From assembly GCF_026013605.1 (NCBI RefSeq), contig NZ_JAPDPJ010000044.1:1-55502 (forward strand): DNA of 55,502 bases, read 5' to 3'. Every line of letters begins with the position of its first letter. The first letter of the stretch is position 1. This stretch comes from Plebeiibacterium sediminum (GTDB taxonomy: Bacteria > Bacteroidota > Bacteroidia > Bacteroidales > Marinilabiliaceae). The notes under the pieces were generated by a model. It was not told the DNA's origin, ran no database searches, and worked only from the letters and a program-made list of their open reading frames with translations. Positions 1 through 7,133 of this stretch are shown here, piece after piece. The position numbers and the translations under genes were made by a program.

Positions 1-213
1 GTTGAACTAAACAATATTCCAGCAACTAATCTGTAAAGTGTTAATAATGTGATTTTTACTTATAGTGTTTTAAATGGCATTTTTAAAGCTTTTTAAATGG
101 TTTTATCATTGTCATTTTTGTGATATTTCAGCTAATAATGAACCATTTTATTAATTTATCGCACTTGGTATTTAATTGTAAATTTTAGTCTTATTTTGAT
201 GGCATAAGTAATT
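1..213 (+). repeat. 210-bp interspersed repeat, copy 1
   Basis: This stretch is about 90% identical by eye to 1519-1731, and its first 147 bases match the inverted sequence at 55310-55455. It starts with GTTGAACTAAAC exactly at the window edge, so the copy is probably cut there. It has no reading frame of note. It lies upstream of the DUF1016 gene, as copy 2 lies upstream of the decayed DUF1016 gene. Confidence 0.85.
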
Positions 214-361
214 TTCAATCTATTCTTCAGTAATGGAATCTATGATCAGCGAATACTAATTTGCCGTGGTATATGCTGCGTCAATCACTTACGAACAAAT
301 TTCACTTGTTGTAACAAATTAGAGCACGAAAGATCGAAATCACCTAATCGACTAAAAAGTA

Positions 362-369
362 TATCTTTG
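362..369 (+). promoter_or_regulatory. Probable -7 box for the DUF1016 gene
   Basis: TATCTTTG fits the Bacteroidota -7 consensus TAnnTTTG and ends 16 bases before the start codon. No clear -33 TTTG is seen at the expected distance. The rest of the 214-385 gap holds nothing recognisable. Confidence 0.45.
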
Positions 370-385
370 TGCAAAAGGTTAGGAC

Positions 386-1450
386 ATGGATTTGATTCAA
401 CATACTTCAGAATATAAACAATGGATTGAGGAATTAAAATCTGAGATTCAAAATGCTCAGATTAAAGCTTCAATTTCTGTAAACCACGTATTATTAGACT
501 TGTACTGGAAAATAGGAAAATCAATTTCAGAAACAATAAGTCGAAAAAAATGGGGTGCTTCTGTTGTTGAAAAAGTGTCATTAGATTTGAAAAAACACTT
601 CCCAAATCAGCAAGGATTCTCAAGGTCTAATCTGTTTTCAATGCGTAAATGGTATGAATTTTATGTTAATTCGGGTCTTGATATAGAAAAAGTCCAACAA
701 CTTGTTGGACAAATTCCGTGGGGACAAAATATATTGATTGTTTCAAAATCTAACTCCATAGAAGAAGCAATTTTCTATATCAATAAAACAGTTGAAAATA
801 ACTGGTCCAGAACAGTATTAGCTCATCAAATAGATTTAGATTTTTATTCAAGGGCAGGAAAGGCAATTACCAATTTTAAGGAAACTTTACCTGAGCCACA
901 TTCTGAATTAGCTCGTGAAACGCTCAAAGACCCTTATAAATTTGATTTTTTAACATTAACAGAAAAAGCTTTAGAAAAAGACATCGAAGAGCAGTTAGTG
1001 AAACATATTACTGCATTTTTATTAGAACTTGGAGGTGGATTTTCATTTGTAGGTAGGCAAGTTCCTTTAAAAATTGATGGAGAGGATTTCTACATTGACT
1101 TATTGTTTTATCATATTAAGTTGAAATGTTATGTTGTTGTAGAGTTGAAATCAGTAAAATTTCGAGCTGAATATGCAGGCAAAATGAATCTGTATTTATC
1201 TGCTGTTGATGATTTGATAAAAACAGAAAATGAAAATCCAACAATTGGACTTTTATTGTGTAAAGATAAATCCGAAGTGATTGCAGAATATGCGTTAAGA
1301 GGAACAACTCAACCAATTGGAGTTGCTGAATATGAAATAATAAAATCAGTTCCAGCAGATTTGAAAGGAGAATTACCGACAATTGAAGAAATAGAAAAAG
1401 AACTTGCAATAACGTTGGAAATTAAGGGAAGTGGAGATTCTAAAGAATAA
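386..1450 (+). CDS. DUF1016 (YhcG-type) PD-(D/E)xK nuclease-fold protein
   Basis: This 354-residue protein has the two-part build of the DUF1016 family. An N-terminal helical domain (about 1-165) contains the typical YWKIG and GFSRSNLFSMRKWY stretches. A C-terminal PD-(D/E)xK nuclease-fold domain (about 185-340) follows. The presumed metal site is visible as D238 in YIDLLFYH followed by E253-x-K255 in VVVELK. Family members are common in accessory regions, often near restriction-modification or mobile genes, but the substrate is not settled. The reading frame is intact and of normal length. A second, broken copy lies just downstream, and each copy is preceded by the same 210-bp repeat, so the unit appears to have been duplicated or acquired twice. 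DNA cleavage is inferred from the fold only. Confidence 0.9.
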   Translation: MDLIQHTSEYKQWIEELKSEIQNAQIKASISVNHVLLDLYWKIGKSISETISRKKWGASVVEKVSLDLKKHFPNQQGFSRSNLFSMRKWYEFYVNSGLDIEKVQQLVGQIPWGQNILIVSKSNSIEEAIFYINKTVENNWSRTVLAHQIDLDFYSRAGKAITNFKETLPEPHSELARETLKDPYKFDFLTLTEKALEKDIEEQLVKHITAFLLELGGGFSFVGRQVPLKIDGEDFYIDLLFYHIKLKCYVVVELKSVKFRAEYAGKMNLYLSAVDDLIKTENENPTIGLLLCKDKSEVIAEYALRGTTQPIGVAEYEIIKSVPADLKGELPTIEEIEKELAITLEIKGSGDSKE

Positions 1451-1467
1451 GAACTGATTACAACACT

Positions 1468-1731
1468 TAGCCCTTCTAATTTAAAATTACTTGCATACCC
1501 TACAGATTGGAGGGTTTGTTGAACTAAACAATATTCCAACAACTAATCAGTAAGTTGTTAATAATGTGTTTTTTACTTAGAGTGTTTTAAGTGGCATTTT
1601 TAATGCTTTTTGTATGGTTTTATCATTGTCATTTTTGAGGTATTTCTGTTAATAATAAACCATTATATTAATTTATTGCACTTGGTATTTAATTGTAAAT
1701 TTTAGTCTTCTTTTGATGGCATAAGTAATGA
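1468..1731 (+). repeat. 210-bp interspersed repeat, copy 2, with extended left end
   Basis: From 1519 this copy runs parallel to copy 1 with scattered substitutions up to about 1731. Its left part (1468-1518) contains CTTAGCC, CATACCCTACAGATTGG and AGGGTTTGTTGAAC, which recur in inverted form at the right end of the window. CAACA-CCCT near 1463-1475 and AGGGTTTGTTG near 1512-1522 form an imperfect inverted repeat ending in GTTGAAC, which fits the GTTRRRY core of integron attC sites. No integrase gene is present in the window. Confidence 0.8.
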
Positions 1732-1861
1732 CGGGCAAAGTGGAAAACATCAAGGTTTGTAGTCCTCTCAAACTTTGTAGCTGTTTGACAGAGAACTGCC
1801 ACGTAATCTACAACTACTCATACAATCACCGCTGTAACCTATTTAAAAATTCACAGCTTGT

Positions 1862-1893
1862 AAATATATTCATATCATAAATGAATATATTTG
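1862..1893 (+). promoter_or_regulatory. Perfect 12-bp palindrome over a -7 box, upstream of the broken DUF1016 copy
   Basis: AAATATATTCAT at 1862-1873 and ATGAATATATTT at 1881-1892 are exact inverted repeats separated by 7 bases. The right arm overlaps TATATTTG (1886-1893), a TAnnTTTG -7 box 15 bases before the ATG at 1909. The placement suggests an operator that blocks the promoter, though a transcript hairpin is also possible. Nothing comparable lies before the intact DUF1016 gene. Confidence 0.5.
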
Positions 1894-1908
1894 AGGAAAG
1901 ATTGAATT

Positions 1909-2956
1909 ATGACAGTGAGAAAAAGATACGATTCCGAATATACAAAGTGGCTTGGAGGATTAAAGTAAAATAAAGAGAACTCAAATAAAAGCTGTTTTAT
2001 CTGCAAATAAAGAGGTTATATTACTTTACTGGGAGATAGGAAAAGAACTGTATGAAAAACAAGAGAATGAGGGATGGGGAAATTCTGTTGTCGATAGCCT
2101 TGAGAAAGATTTAATTGCAGAATTTCCTGATTTGAAAGGTTTTTCAAGAAGGAATCTATTTTACATGAAAGGATTCTATTCATTTTATCAATCAGATTTT
2201 GAAAAAGTGCAACAACTTGTTGCACAAATTCCTTGGGGACATAATATCTTGATTTATAGTAAGTCTAATTCAATTGATGAAGCTCTGTTTTATCTTTCAG
2301 AAACAATAGAGAATAACTGGTCAAGGAGCATATTAGATATGTAAATTGGAACTGATTTATTCTCTAGGCAAGGCAAAGCGATTACAAATTTTAAAAATAC
2401 ATTGCCAAGTCCAGAATCTGATTTAGCAAATCAATCTTTAAAAGACCCATATTTATTTGACTTCCTGACTTTAAAAAGGAATGCTGATGAACGTAGTATC
2501 GAAGACCTATTGACAAAACATATAACACAGTTTTTACTTGAATTAGGAACTGGATTTGCATTTATAGGTCGTCAATATAAGTTAGAAGTTGGGGACAAAG
2601 ATTTTTATATAGACCTTCTATTTTATCATACTAAACTACGATGTTATGTAGTTGTACAATTAAAAGCTAAGAGTTTTAAACCAGAATATGCAGGAAAGCT
2701 TAGTTTTTATTTATCTGCAGTTGATGACAAGTTAAAAACTGATGCTGATAATCCAACAATTGGAATTGTTCTATGTCAAGAGAAAAACAAGATTGAGGCA
2801 GAATACGCACTTCGTGGAATTTCACAACCAGTTGGAGTTGCAGAATATCAATTAAGCAAAGCTATTCCGGATGAAATAAAAAGTGATTTACCAACAATAG
2901 CAGAAATTGAAAAGGAGCTTGCTTCAACATTATATTCTGACAATAAAAAAGAATAA
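1909..2956 (+). pseudogene. Decayed second DUF1016 (YhcG-type) nuclease-fold gene
   Basis: The reading frame starts at ATG 1909 and gives MTVRKRYDSEYTKWLGGLK, then hits a TAA at 1966. The homologous sequence continues in the +1 frame (RTQIKA, LYWEIG, GFSRRNLFYMKGFY). A second lesion is an in-frame TAA at 2342, in the segment ILDM-stop-IGTDLFSRQGKAITNF, where the intact copy at 386 reads LAHQIDLDFYSRAGKAITNF. The C-terminal nuclease domain (2402-2956) is well preserved, with YIDLLFYH, although the catalytic ELK of the first copy is QLK here. One frameshift, one nonsense codon and a changed catalytic residue make a dead gene more likely than a sequencing error. The two copies are clearly paralogous but diverged, so this is not a fresh duplication. 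Confidence 0.85.
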
Positions 2957-2975
2957 TAAAAACAGGTTACAATTG

Positions 2976-3030
2976 TAGATCGCCGATAGGCTAAGGACCT
3001 CTCACCACAGTACGTACGAGATCTTCGCTC
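2976..3030 (-). other. Possible scrap of a group II intron 3' region
   Basis: Read on the minus strand, this stretch contains GTACGTACTGTGGTGAGAGG followed by TAGCC, then GGC and CTAC. From memory this resembles the conserved tail after the reverse transcriptase of bacterial group II introns (CGTACGGTGGTGTGAGAGG and the following short stem). It is short and no reverse transcriptase is nearby, so it could be a chance match. The rest of the 2957-3287 gap is AT-rich with no other feature seen. Confidence 0.25.
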
Positions 3031-3287
3031 CTTCTTTACATCATAGAAAATACAGAATTGAATTAGAAGCAAAAAAAAGAAAGCAACAGAGTTTACATAT
3101 CTGCTAATAAGTATTTATGATAATGGTATTAACACATTACTTTTTTCTTTATACACATCAATAATATATTGCCCCGCACACAAAAAGGTTTTAACCAGTA
3201 GATAAAATCAGTTTTACATACAGGTGTATAAATAGATTATCTGTAATTTTCAAAAATAATAAGAAAAGCAATTTTTTCTCATTTAAT

Positions 3288-3317
3288 TGTAACCTTTAAG
3301 TAATGTAGAGCGACATA
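3288..3317 (+). promoter_or_regulatory. Probable ECF-sigma-type promoter
   Basis: TGTAACC (3288-3294) and CGACATA (3311-3317) are separated by 16 bases, the usual arrangement of ECF sigma promoters (AAC-rich -35, CG-starting -10). The gene downstream is itself an ECF sigma factor, so autoregulation is likely. Transcription would start within a few bases of the ATG at 3325, giving a nearly leaderless transcript. Confidence 0.45.
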
Positions 3318-3324
3318 TACTTAC

Positions 3325-3906
3325 ATGAACGATATTGAACTGGTTAATCAAATAAAAAAAGGCAATGCCAATGCTTATAAGTATTTAGTAAATAAATACC
3401 AAAGGCTGGTATTCAATATTGCCTTTAAACTATCTTTTGATAACCAAAGTGATGTGGAAGATATTGCTCAGGAAGTTTTTATAAAGGTTTATAAAAACAT
3501 TAAACAATACCGAAAAGAATCTAAACTTTCAACCTGGATTGCATCCATAACATGGAAAACTGCCATTGATTTTAATAGAAAAAGAACCCGACATAAAATC
3601 AATTATACCGATGAATTAGAGGTGTTTGAAAATCTCACTTTCACTATAAATAAAAACACGAATGAATCTGAGTTAAAAACCATTGTTAGAGAAACCATCA
3701 ATAAGCTACCTCCCAATTACAGAACGGTATTAACGCTTTTTTACCTTGAAGAGTTCAGTTATCCTGAAATTGAGGAAATAACATCGATGCCTTTGGGTAC
3801 TATTAAAAGTTACTTAAACAGAGCTCGCAAAACGTTCAAAGAAATCATTGAAAATGATTTGGGATATGAGGTCACAAACCTCTTATACAACGAAACGAAC
3901 ATGTAA
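3325..3906 (+). CDS. ECF-family RNA polymerase sigma factor
   Basis: The 193-residue protein has the two helical regions of an ECF sigma factor. Region 2 (about 8-75) carries LVNKYQRLVFNIAFKL, DVEDIAQEVFIKVYKNI and the -10-recognition part SKLSTWIASITWKTAIDFNRK. Region 4 (about 125-180) carries INKLPPNYRTVLTLFYLEEFSYPEIEEITSMPLGTIKSYLNRARK and would read the -35 element. The length is typical. The upstream sequence fits an ECF promoter, which suggests autoregulation. The next gene is a small membrane protein that may modulate it, although it has no recognisable zinc anti-sigma domain. The stimulus is unknown; envelope stress is the usual role for such factors. Confidence 0.93.
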   Translation: MNDIELVNQIKKGNANAYKYLVNKYQRLVFNIAFKLSFDNQSDVEDIAQEVFIKVYKNIKQYRKESKLSTWIASITWKTAIDFNRKRTRHKINYTDELEVFENLTFTINKNTNESELKTIVRETINKLPPNYRTVLTLFYLEEFSYPEIEEITSMPLGTIKSYLNRARKTFKEIIENDLGYEVTNLLYNETNM

Positions 3907-3927
3907 ATTTGATGATACAAATTTACA
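3902..3927 (+). terminator. 10-bp perfect stem-loop at the sigma factor stop codon
   Basis: TGTAAATTTG (3902-3911) and CAAATTTACA (3918-3927) are exact inverted repeats with a 6-base loop, and the left arm contains the TAA stop. There is no T-run after it, so it is not a standard terminator. It sits just before a strong ribosome binding site and may control passage or translation into the next genes. Confidence 0.4.
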
Positions 3928-3967
3928 CTCAGGAGGATGATCAAATTTATATTTGAGTTCCATATGG
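3928..3967 (+). promoter_or_regulatory. Shared leader element, copy A
   Basis: CTCAGGAGGATGAT at 3928-3941 and GAGTTCCATATGG at 3955-3967 are almost repeated at 35614-35651, and the second part again at 5847-5859. In each case a start codon follows within 20-40 bases. TCAAAT/ATTTGA forms a small hairpin directly before the core. Conservation is at the nucleotide level: the core lies in different frames of the small ORFs of copies A and C. I do not recognise the class. Confidence 0.5.
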
Positions 3968-4011
3968 CAATTGAGAGAAAAAATAAACCGATGCAAACAT
4001 TTAATGTATGA
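3937..4011 (+). CDS. Tiny leader ORF with strong Shine-Dalgarno, coupled to the next gene
   Basis: AGGAGG at 3931-3936 is a perfect Shine-Dalgarno sequence, which is rare in this phylum. It directly precedes an ATG that opens a 24-codon frame containing FEFHMAIERK. Its TGA overlaps the ATG of the next gene as ATGA. The layout suggests translational coupling or a leader peptide. Spacing between AGGAGG and the ATG is zero, shorter than ideal, so initiation here is uncertain. A similar arrangement exists at 35622. Confidence 0.35.
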   Translation: MIKFIFEFHMAIERKNKPMQTFNV

Positions 4012-4358
4012 GTATTAAAAACAATGAAATTGACAAACTGATTTCCGAATCAATAGAGGATTTTGATATGACAAAAATTCCATTTGATTTTACAGAAAAA
4101 CTCGGTCGTAAATTTGAGTTTAGATCATATAAAAACATGCTGTTTAAGGAATGGGGAGCTAAAATCATGGTGATAATCGGAATCTCATTATGTATTACAG
4201 GTGCTTTTTATTTCTATTCGCCTGTAAAACTTATAGAATTTATAAAAGATAAAAATTCATTTTTTATACTACTGGCCATTATAATTGTACTATTTGTATT
4301 TTGGGTTGACCAGGTATTACTTAAAATACTTATTAAAAAATATGATAAAAAAGGATAA
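4008..4358 (+). CDS. Small membrane protein following the sigma factor
   Basis: This 116-residue protein has a charged, soluble N-terminus (1-48) with IPFDFTEKLGRKFEFRSYKNMLFKEWG. Two transmembrane helices follow, at about 51-70 (AKIMVIIGISLCITGAFYFY) and 83-106 (NSFFILLAIIIVLFVFWVDQVLL), and a basic tail closes it. I do not recognise a named family. Its place directly after an ECF sigma gene, with about 100 bases between, and a cytosolic N-terminal domain on a membrane anchor would suit an anti-sigma-like role. This is inference from position only: no HxxxCxxC zinc motif is present. A shared leader element and a tiny ORF lie directly upstream. Confidence 0.75.
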   Translation: MSIKNNEIDKLISESIEDFDMTKIPFDFTEKLGRKFEFRSYKNMLFKEWGAKIMVIIGISLCITGAFYFYSPVKLIEFIKDKNSFFILLAIIIVLFVFWVDQVLLKILIKKYDKKG

Positions 4359-4439
4359 TTGTTTGATGAACAGCCTCATAAACATTTTATATTTTGGTTT
4401 TAAAGATTTAATTTAGACTTAAATTCAAAATCTATACTT

Positions 4440-4637
4440 ATGAGTGAATGTGTTAATCTTTCAGCGTGCGGTTTTTTTAAAAAATACTGCCAAACCAAAG
4501 ACCTGGCTTGCAAAGGGTTTATAAGCATGTATTGTAAAGGAAGTAAAATGAATGATTGTAAGAGATTACAATATAAAAAAGAGACAGGAACTCCCCCTCC
4601 GGATGACATGATGCCTAGTGGACAAATGATTAAATGA
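4440..4637 (+). CDS. Cysteine-rich 65-residue protein
   Basis: The protein has seven cysteines in 65 residues: C4, C10, C17, C24, C32 and C40 within the spaced motifs SECVNLSACGFFKKYC, LACKGF and YCKGSKMNDCKR, plus flanking residues. The spacing suggests zinc or iron-sulfur binding. It resembles a family of small Cys-rich proteins with a CxFF...YCxG...CxR pattern that I recall from several phyla, but I cannot name it. There is no signal peptide or membrane segment. The gene is followed by a strong hairpin shared with yebC. The translated sequence has a consistent protein-like composition and a proline-rich tail, so I regard it as real. Its function is unknown. Confidence 0.65.
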   Translation: MSECVNLSACGFFKKYCQTKDLACKGFISMYCKGSKMNDCKRLQYKKETGTPPPDDMMPSGQMIK

Positions 4638-4646
4638 TATAAAAAA

Positions 4647-4670
4647 AACCGTTTCTATTCAGAAACGGTT
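4647..4670. terminator. Bidirectional terminator between the Cys-rich gene and yebC
   Basis: AACCGTTTCT (4647-4656) and AGAAACGGTT (4661-4670) form a 10-bp perfect stem with a 4-base loop. It is flanked by an A-run on the left and a T-run on the right, so it works for both convergent genes. Confidence 0.92.
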
Positions 4671-4695
4671 TTTTTGTGATTATATATCTTATCTC

Positions 4696-5412
4696 TTATA
4701 ATCCTGTTGCAGTATGATAAACGTTGGTTACGTCATCATCTTCATCAAATTTAGCAAGCATTTTTTCAAATACTTTTACTTCTTCTTCGTTTAGTTCTTT
4801 TGAAGTTGTAGGCATTCTTTCAAATTCTGAGCTGATAATCTCAAAGTCATTTTCTTCAAGAAAAGACTGAATTGAACCGTAGCTTTCAAATTCACCATAA
4901 ATAATAATGCTACCATCTTCTTCAAAGATTTCATTAGCACCAGCATCAATCATTTCCAACTCTAATTCTTCAAGGTCTAAACCTTCTTTATTAGCTACTT
5001 TAAAATGACATTTATGCTCAAACATATATTCAACACTACCAGTTGTTCCTAAAGAACCACCTGCTTTATTGAAATAACTACGAACCGCACCTACAGTTCT
5101 GGTATTATTGTTAGTTGTTGTTTCTACCAATACCGCAATACCAAAAGGTCCATACCCTTCGTAAACAACTTCTTTCCAGTCTTCATTATTTTTTTCAGTT
5201 GCCTTTTTAATTGCCCTTTCAACGTTATCTTTAGGCATATTGGCAGCCTTGGCATTTTGAATTAACATTCGAAGACGAGGGTTAGCATCCGGCTCTGGTC
5301 CCCCTTCTTTAGCAGCCATTGTAATTTGTCGACCTAACTTGGTAAATGTTTTTGCCATACCAGCCCATCTCTTAAGCTTAGTGGCCTTTCTATATTCAAA
5401 TGCGCGTCCCAT
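4696..5412 (-). CDS. yebC: YebC/PmpR family protein (TACO1-like)
   Basis: The 238-residue protein matches the YebC family along its length. The N-terminus has the typical MGRAFEYRKATKLKRWAGMAKTFTKL and the PRLRMLIQNAKAANMPKDNVERAIKKA stretch. The central part has YEGYGPFGIAVLVETTTNNNTRTVGAVRS, and FNKAGGSLGTTGSVEYMF follows. Members were first described as transcriptional regulators. More recent work on bacterial YebC and mitochondrial TACO1 points to a role in helping ribosomes through proline-rich stretches. It is a single-gene unit here, ending at the bidirectional hairpin. The ATG at 5410-5412 fits the conserved family N-terminus. Confidence 0.95.
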   Translation of the reverse strand: MGRAFEYRKATKLKRWAGMAKTFTKLGRQITMAAKEGGPEPDANPRLRMLIQNAKAANMPKDNVERAIKKATEKNNEDWKEVVYEGYGPFGIAVLVETTTNNNTRTVGAVRSYFNKAGGSLGTTGSVEYMFEHKCHFKVANKEGLDLEELELEMIDAGANEIFEEDGSIIIYGEFESYGSIQSFLEENDFEIISSEFERMPTTSKELNEEEVKVFEKMLAKFDEDDDVTNVYHTATGL

Positions 5413-5449
5413 TTATTTAATTTTATCTTACTTACTTTTTTTGAACTCA

Positions 5450-5457
5450 CAAAACTA
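5450..5457 (-). promoter_or_regulatory. Probable -7 box for yebC
   Basis: On the minus strand this reads TAGTTTTG, matching TAnnTTTG, about 38 bases before the yebC start codon. A well-spaced -33 TTTG is not obvious. Confidence 0.4.
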
Positions 5458-5786
5458 TAATTCCTTTGCAAAAAAATCAAAAAAATATCAAGGTATTAAT
5501 GACTTATATACTATTATTATTCAGTTTTAGATCAAGACTTATTGATTTGATTTAAGTCTTAACCCTTTTGAGGCGACAAAAATAATAATATTCTTCTTTT
5601 TTTAACATTTTCAGATGTAATTGTAAATCAATCAAAACACCTTATTAATCTTTATTACCAATTAGTTTTTAACATAAAATATGATGATACAATTTTATTG
5701 AAAAACTAACGTTTTAGAATCAGTGTTTTAAAATTCGAAATAATAATTGTATGTTCACCAAGCTATTTTACTCATAATCATCAAAT

Positions 5787-5870
5787 ATGAAGGCTATGGA
5801 ACAAACCTGGAAAAATATTTCTCACAAAAGGACCATTATTCATTGGGAGTTCCATGTGGTAAAAGAAAAC
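5787..5870 (+). promoter_or_regulatory. Shared leader element, copy B, before the LplT-like transporter
   Basis: GAGTTCCATGTGGTAA at 5847-5862 repeats the core found at 3955 and 35639 and ends about 20 bases before the start codon. GTTCCAT (5849-5855) can pair exactly with ATGGAAC (5796-5802), forming a long-range stem around AAAGGACCATTATT. An overlapping 44-codon frame from ATG 5787 to 5921 exists, but it runs out of frame into the transporter and I do not call it a gene. The remaining 5458-5786 sequence is AT-rich with nothing else seen. Confidence 0.5.
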
Positions 5871-5883
5871 AAATTTAAGACAC

Positions 5884-7122
5884 ATGAAAAAAGACAGATT
5901 AAAGTGGTTTCCTTTGTTTAGCACCAACTTTGCTGGTGTTTTAAACGACAACCTGCTAAAAACATTAATTGGTTTTGTAGGTGTAGCATGGATTGGTCAG
6001 GAACACAAAGCAACATTAGTATCTGCTGCTGCTGCGCTACTGGTAATTCCATATATATTTCTTTCTCCCCTATCAGGGAAATTAGCCAAGGAACATCCTA
6101 AAGCTTTAATTATTCAGTGGGCTAAATTTTCTGAGATACTGATAATGATTGTTGCCATTACTGGTTTCTTCATTTATAATGTTTATGTGGTGTTAATTGG
6201 TATGTTTTTAATGGGTTTGCAAAGTTGTATCTATTCTCCAAGTAAATACGGTATTATTAGAGATATTGGTGGTAAAGAACTGATTTCTTTTGGTACCGGA
6301 GCCATGGAAATGATCACTTTTGTGGCAGTTTTGATGGGTACCTTTCTTGGTGGTATTATTTCAGATACACATGAGTACTTTTCAAATCCTAAAACAGAAA
6401 GCATTATTATTGCTGTTGCACTGATGGGTTTAGCTATTATTGGCTGGCTAACAAGTATGAATATAGATCCTAAAGAAACAGAACCTGAAGATGATTCTGA
6501 TGATACCTTAAATCCACTTTTATACCCAATAAAATGGTTTAAATGGAGTAAACGCATTGCCGGTTTGAATTATACCGTACTTGGCTTATCTATTTTCTGG
6601 TTAATTGGGTCGTTAATTCAGTTGAACCTTTATATTTATTGCGACAAATTTCTTCACCTTTCAAATACTGCAACTGGTACAATTATGGCTCTTGTTGCTA
6701 TTGGTATTGGTATTGGATGTTATGTTGCCGGAGTTGTATCGAACCATCAGGTAAAAACTAAACTTATACCTATTGGAGGAATTGGAATGACTTTATCGAT
6801 GTTGCTTATTTTTACGCTTAATCCTGGTACAACATTGTTTACTATTTTAATCGTGATTTTTGCATTTTTTGCCGGCCTTTTTAAAATTCCTTTGAACTCA
6901 TTTATTCAAGACAGAGTTAAAGGCCGTGAACTAGGACCTGTACTTGCTTACAATAATCAAATGGTATTTGTATCCATTTTAATTTCGGCAGGATTATTCT
7001 CTTTAGTTGAAAGTGTTTTTAATGCACGCATAGTATTTTTGGCTGTATTATTGATTACTATAGCAATTACATTTGTAATGTATTTAAAAATTCCGGGTGC
7101 AGGCAGAAGAAAAGAGCAATAA
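5884..7122 (+). CDS. MFS transporter of the lysophospholipid transporter (LplT-like) type
   Basis: This 412-residue integral membrane protein has about 12 predicted helices. Its N-terminal signature FSTNFAGVLNDNLLKTLIGF and the loop QSCIYSPSKYGIIRDIGGKELISFGTGAMEM resemble LplT and the MFS half of LplT-acyltransferase fusions, where the conserved pieces are LNDN and a P-x-KYGI loop. Such transporters flip lysophospholipids inward for re-acylation. No acyltransferase domain is attached and none lies next to it, so the substrate is uncertain. The gene is monocistronic, preceded by the shared leader element, and ends 11 bases from the convergent kinase gene with no visible terminator between them. 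Confidence 0.85.
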   Translation: MKKDRLKWFPLFSTNFAGVLNDNLLKTLIGFVGVAWIGQEHKATLVSAAAALLVIPYIFLSPLSGKLAKEHPKALIIQWAKFSEILIMIVAITGFFIYNVYVVLIGMFLMGLQSCIYSPSKYGIIRDIGGKELISFGTGAMEMITFVAVLMGTFLGGIISDTHEYFSNPKTESIIIAVALMGLAIIGWLTSMNIDPKETEPEDDSDDTLNPLLYPIKWFKWSKRIAGLNYTVLGLSIFWLIGSLIQLNLYIYCDKFLHLSNTATGTIMALVAIGIGIGCYVAGVVSNHQVKTKLIPIGGIGMTLSMLLIFTLNPGTTLFTILIVIFAFFAGLFKIPLNSFIQDRVKGRELGPVLAYNNQMVFVSILISAGLFSLVESVFNARIVFLAVLLITIAITFVMYLKIPGAGRRKEQ

Positions 7123-7133
7123 AATAATTTGGA

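Noticed and set aside
1116-1542. Minus-strand frames opposite the DUF1016 gene
   Set aside because: They are shadows of a well-supported gene on the plus strand.
5339-5530. 63-codon frame over the yebC start
   Set aside because: It is antisense to yebC and its promoter and has no protein-like features.
5787-5921. 44-codon frame in leader B
   Set aside because: It runs out of frame into the transporter gene and lacks the stop-start overlap seen in leaders A and C.
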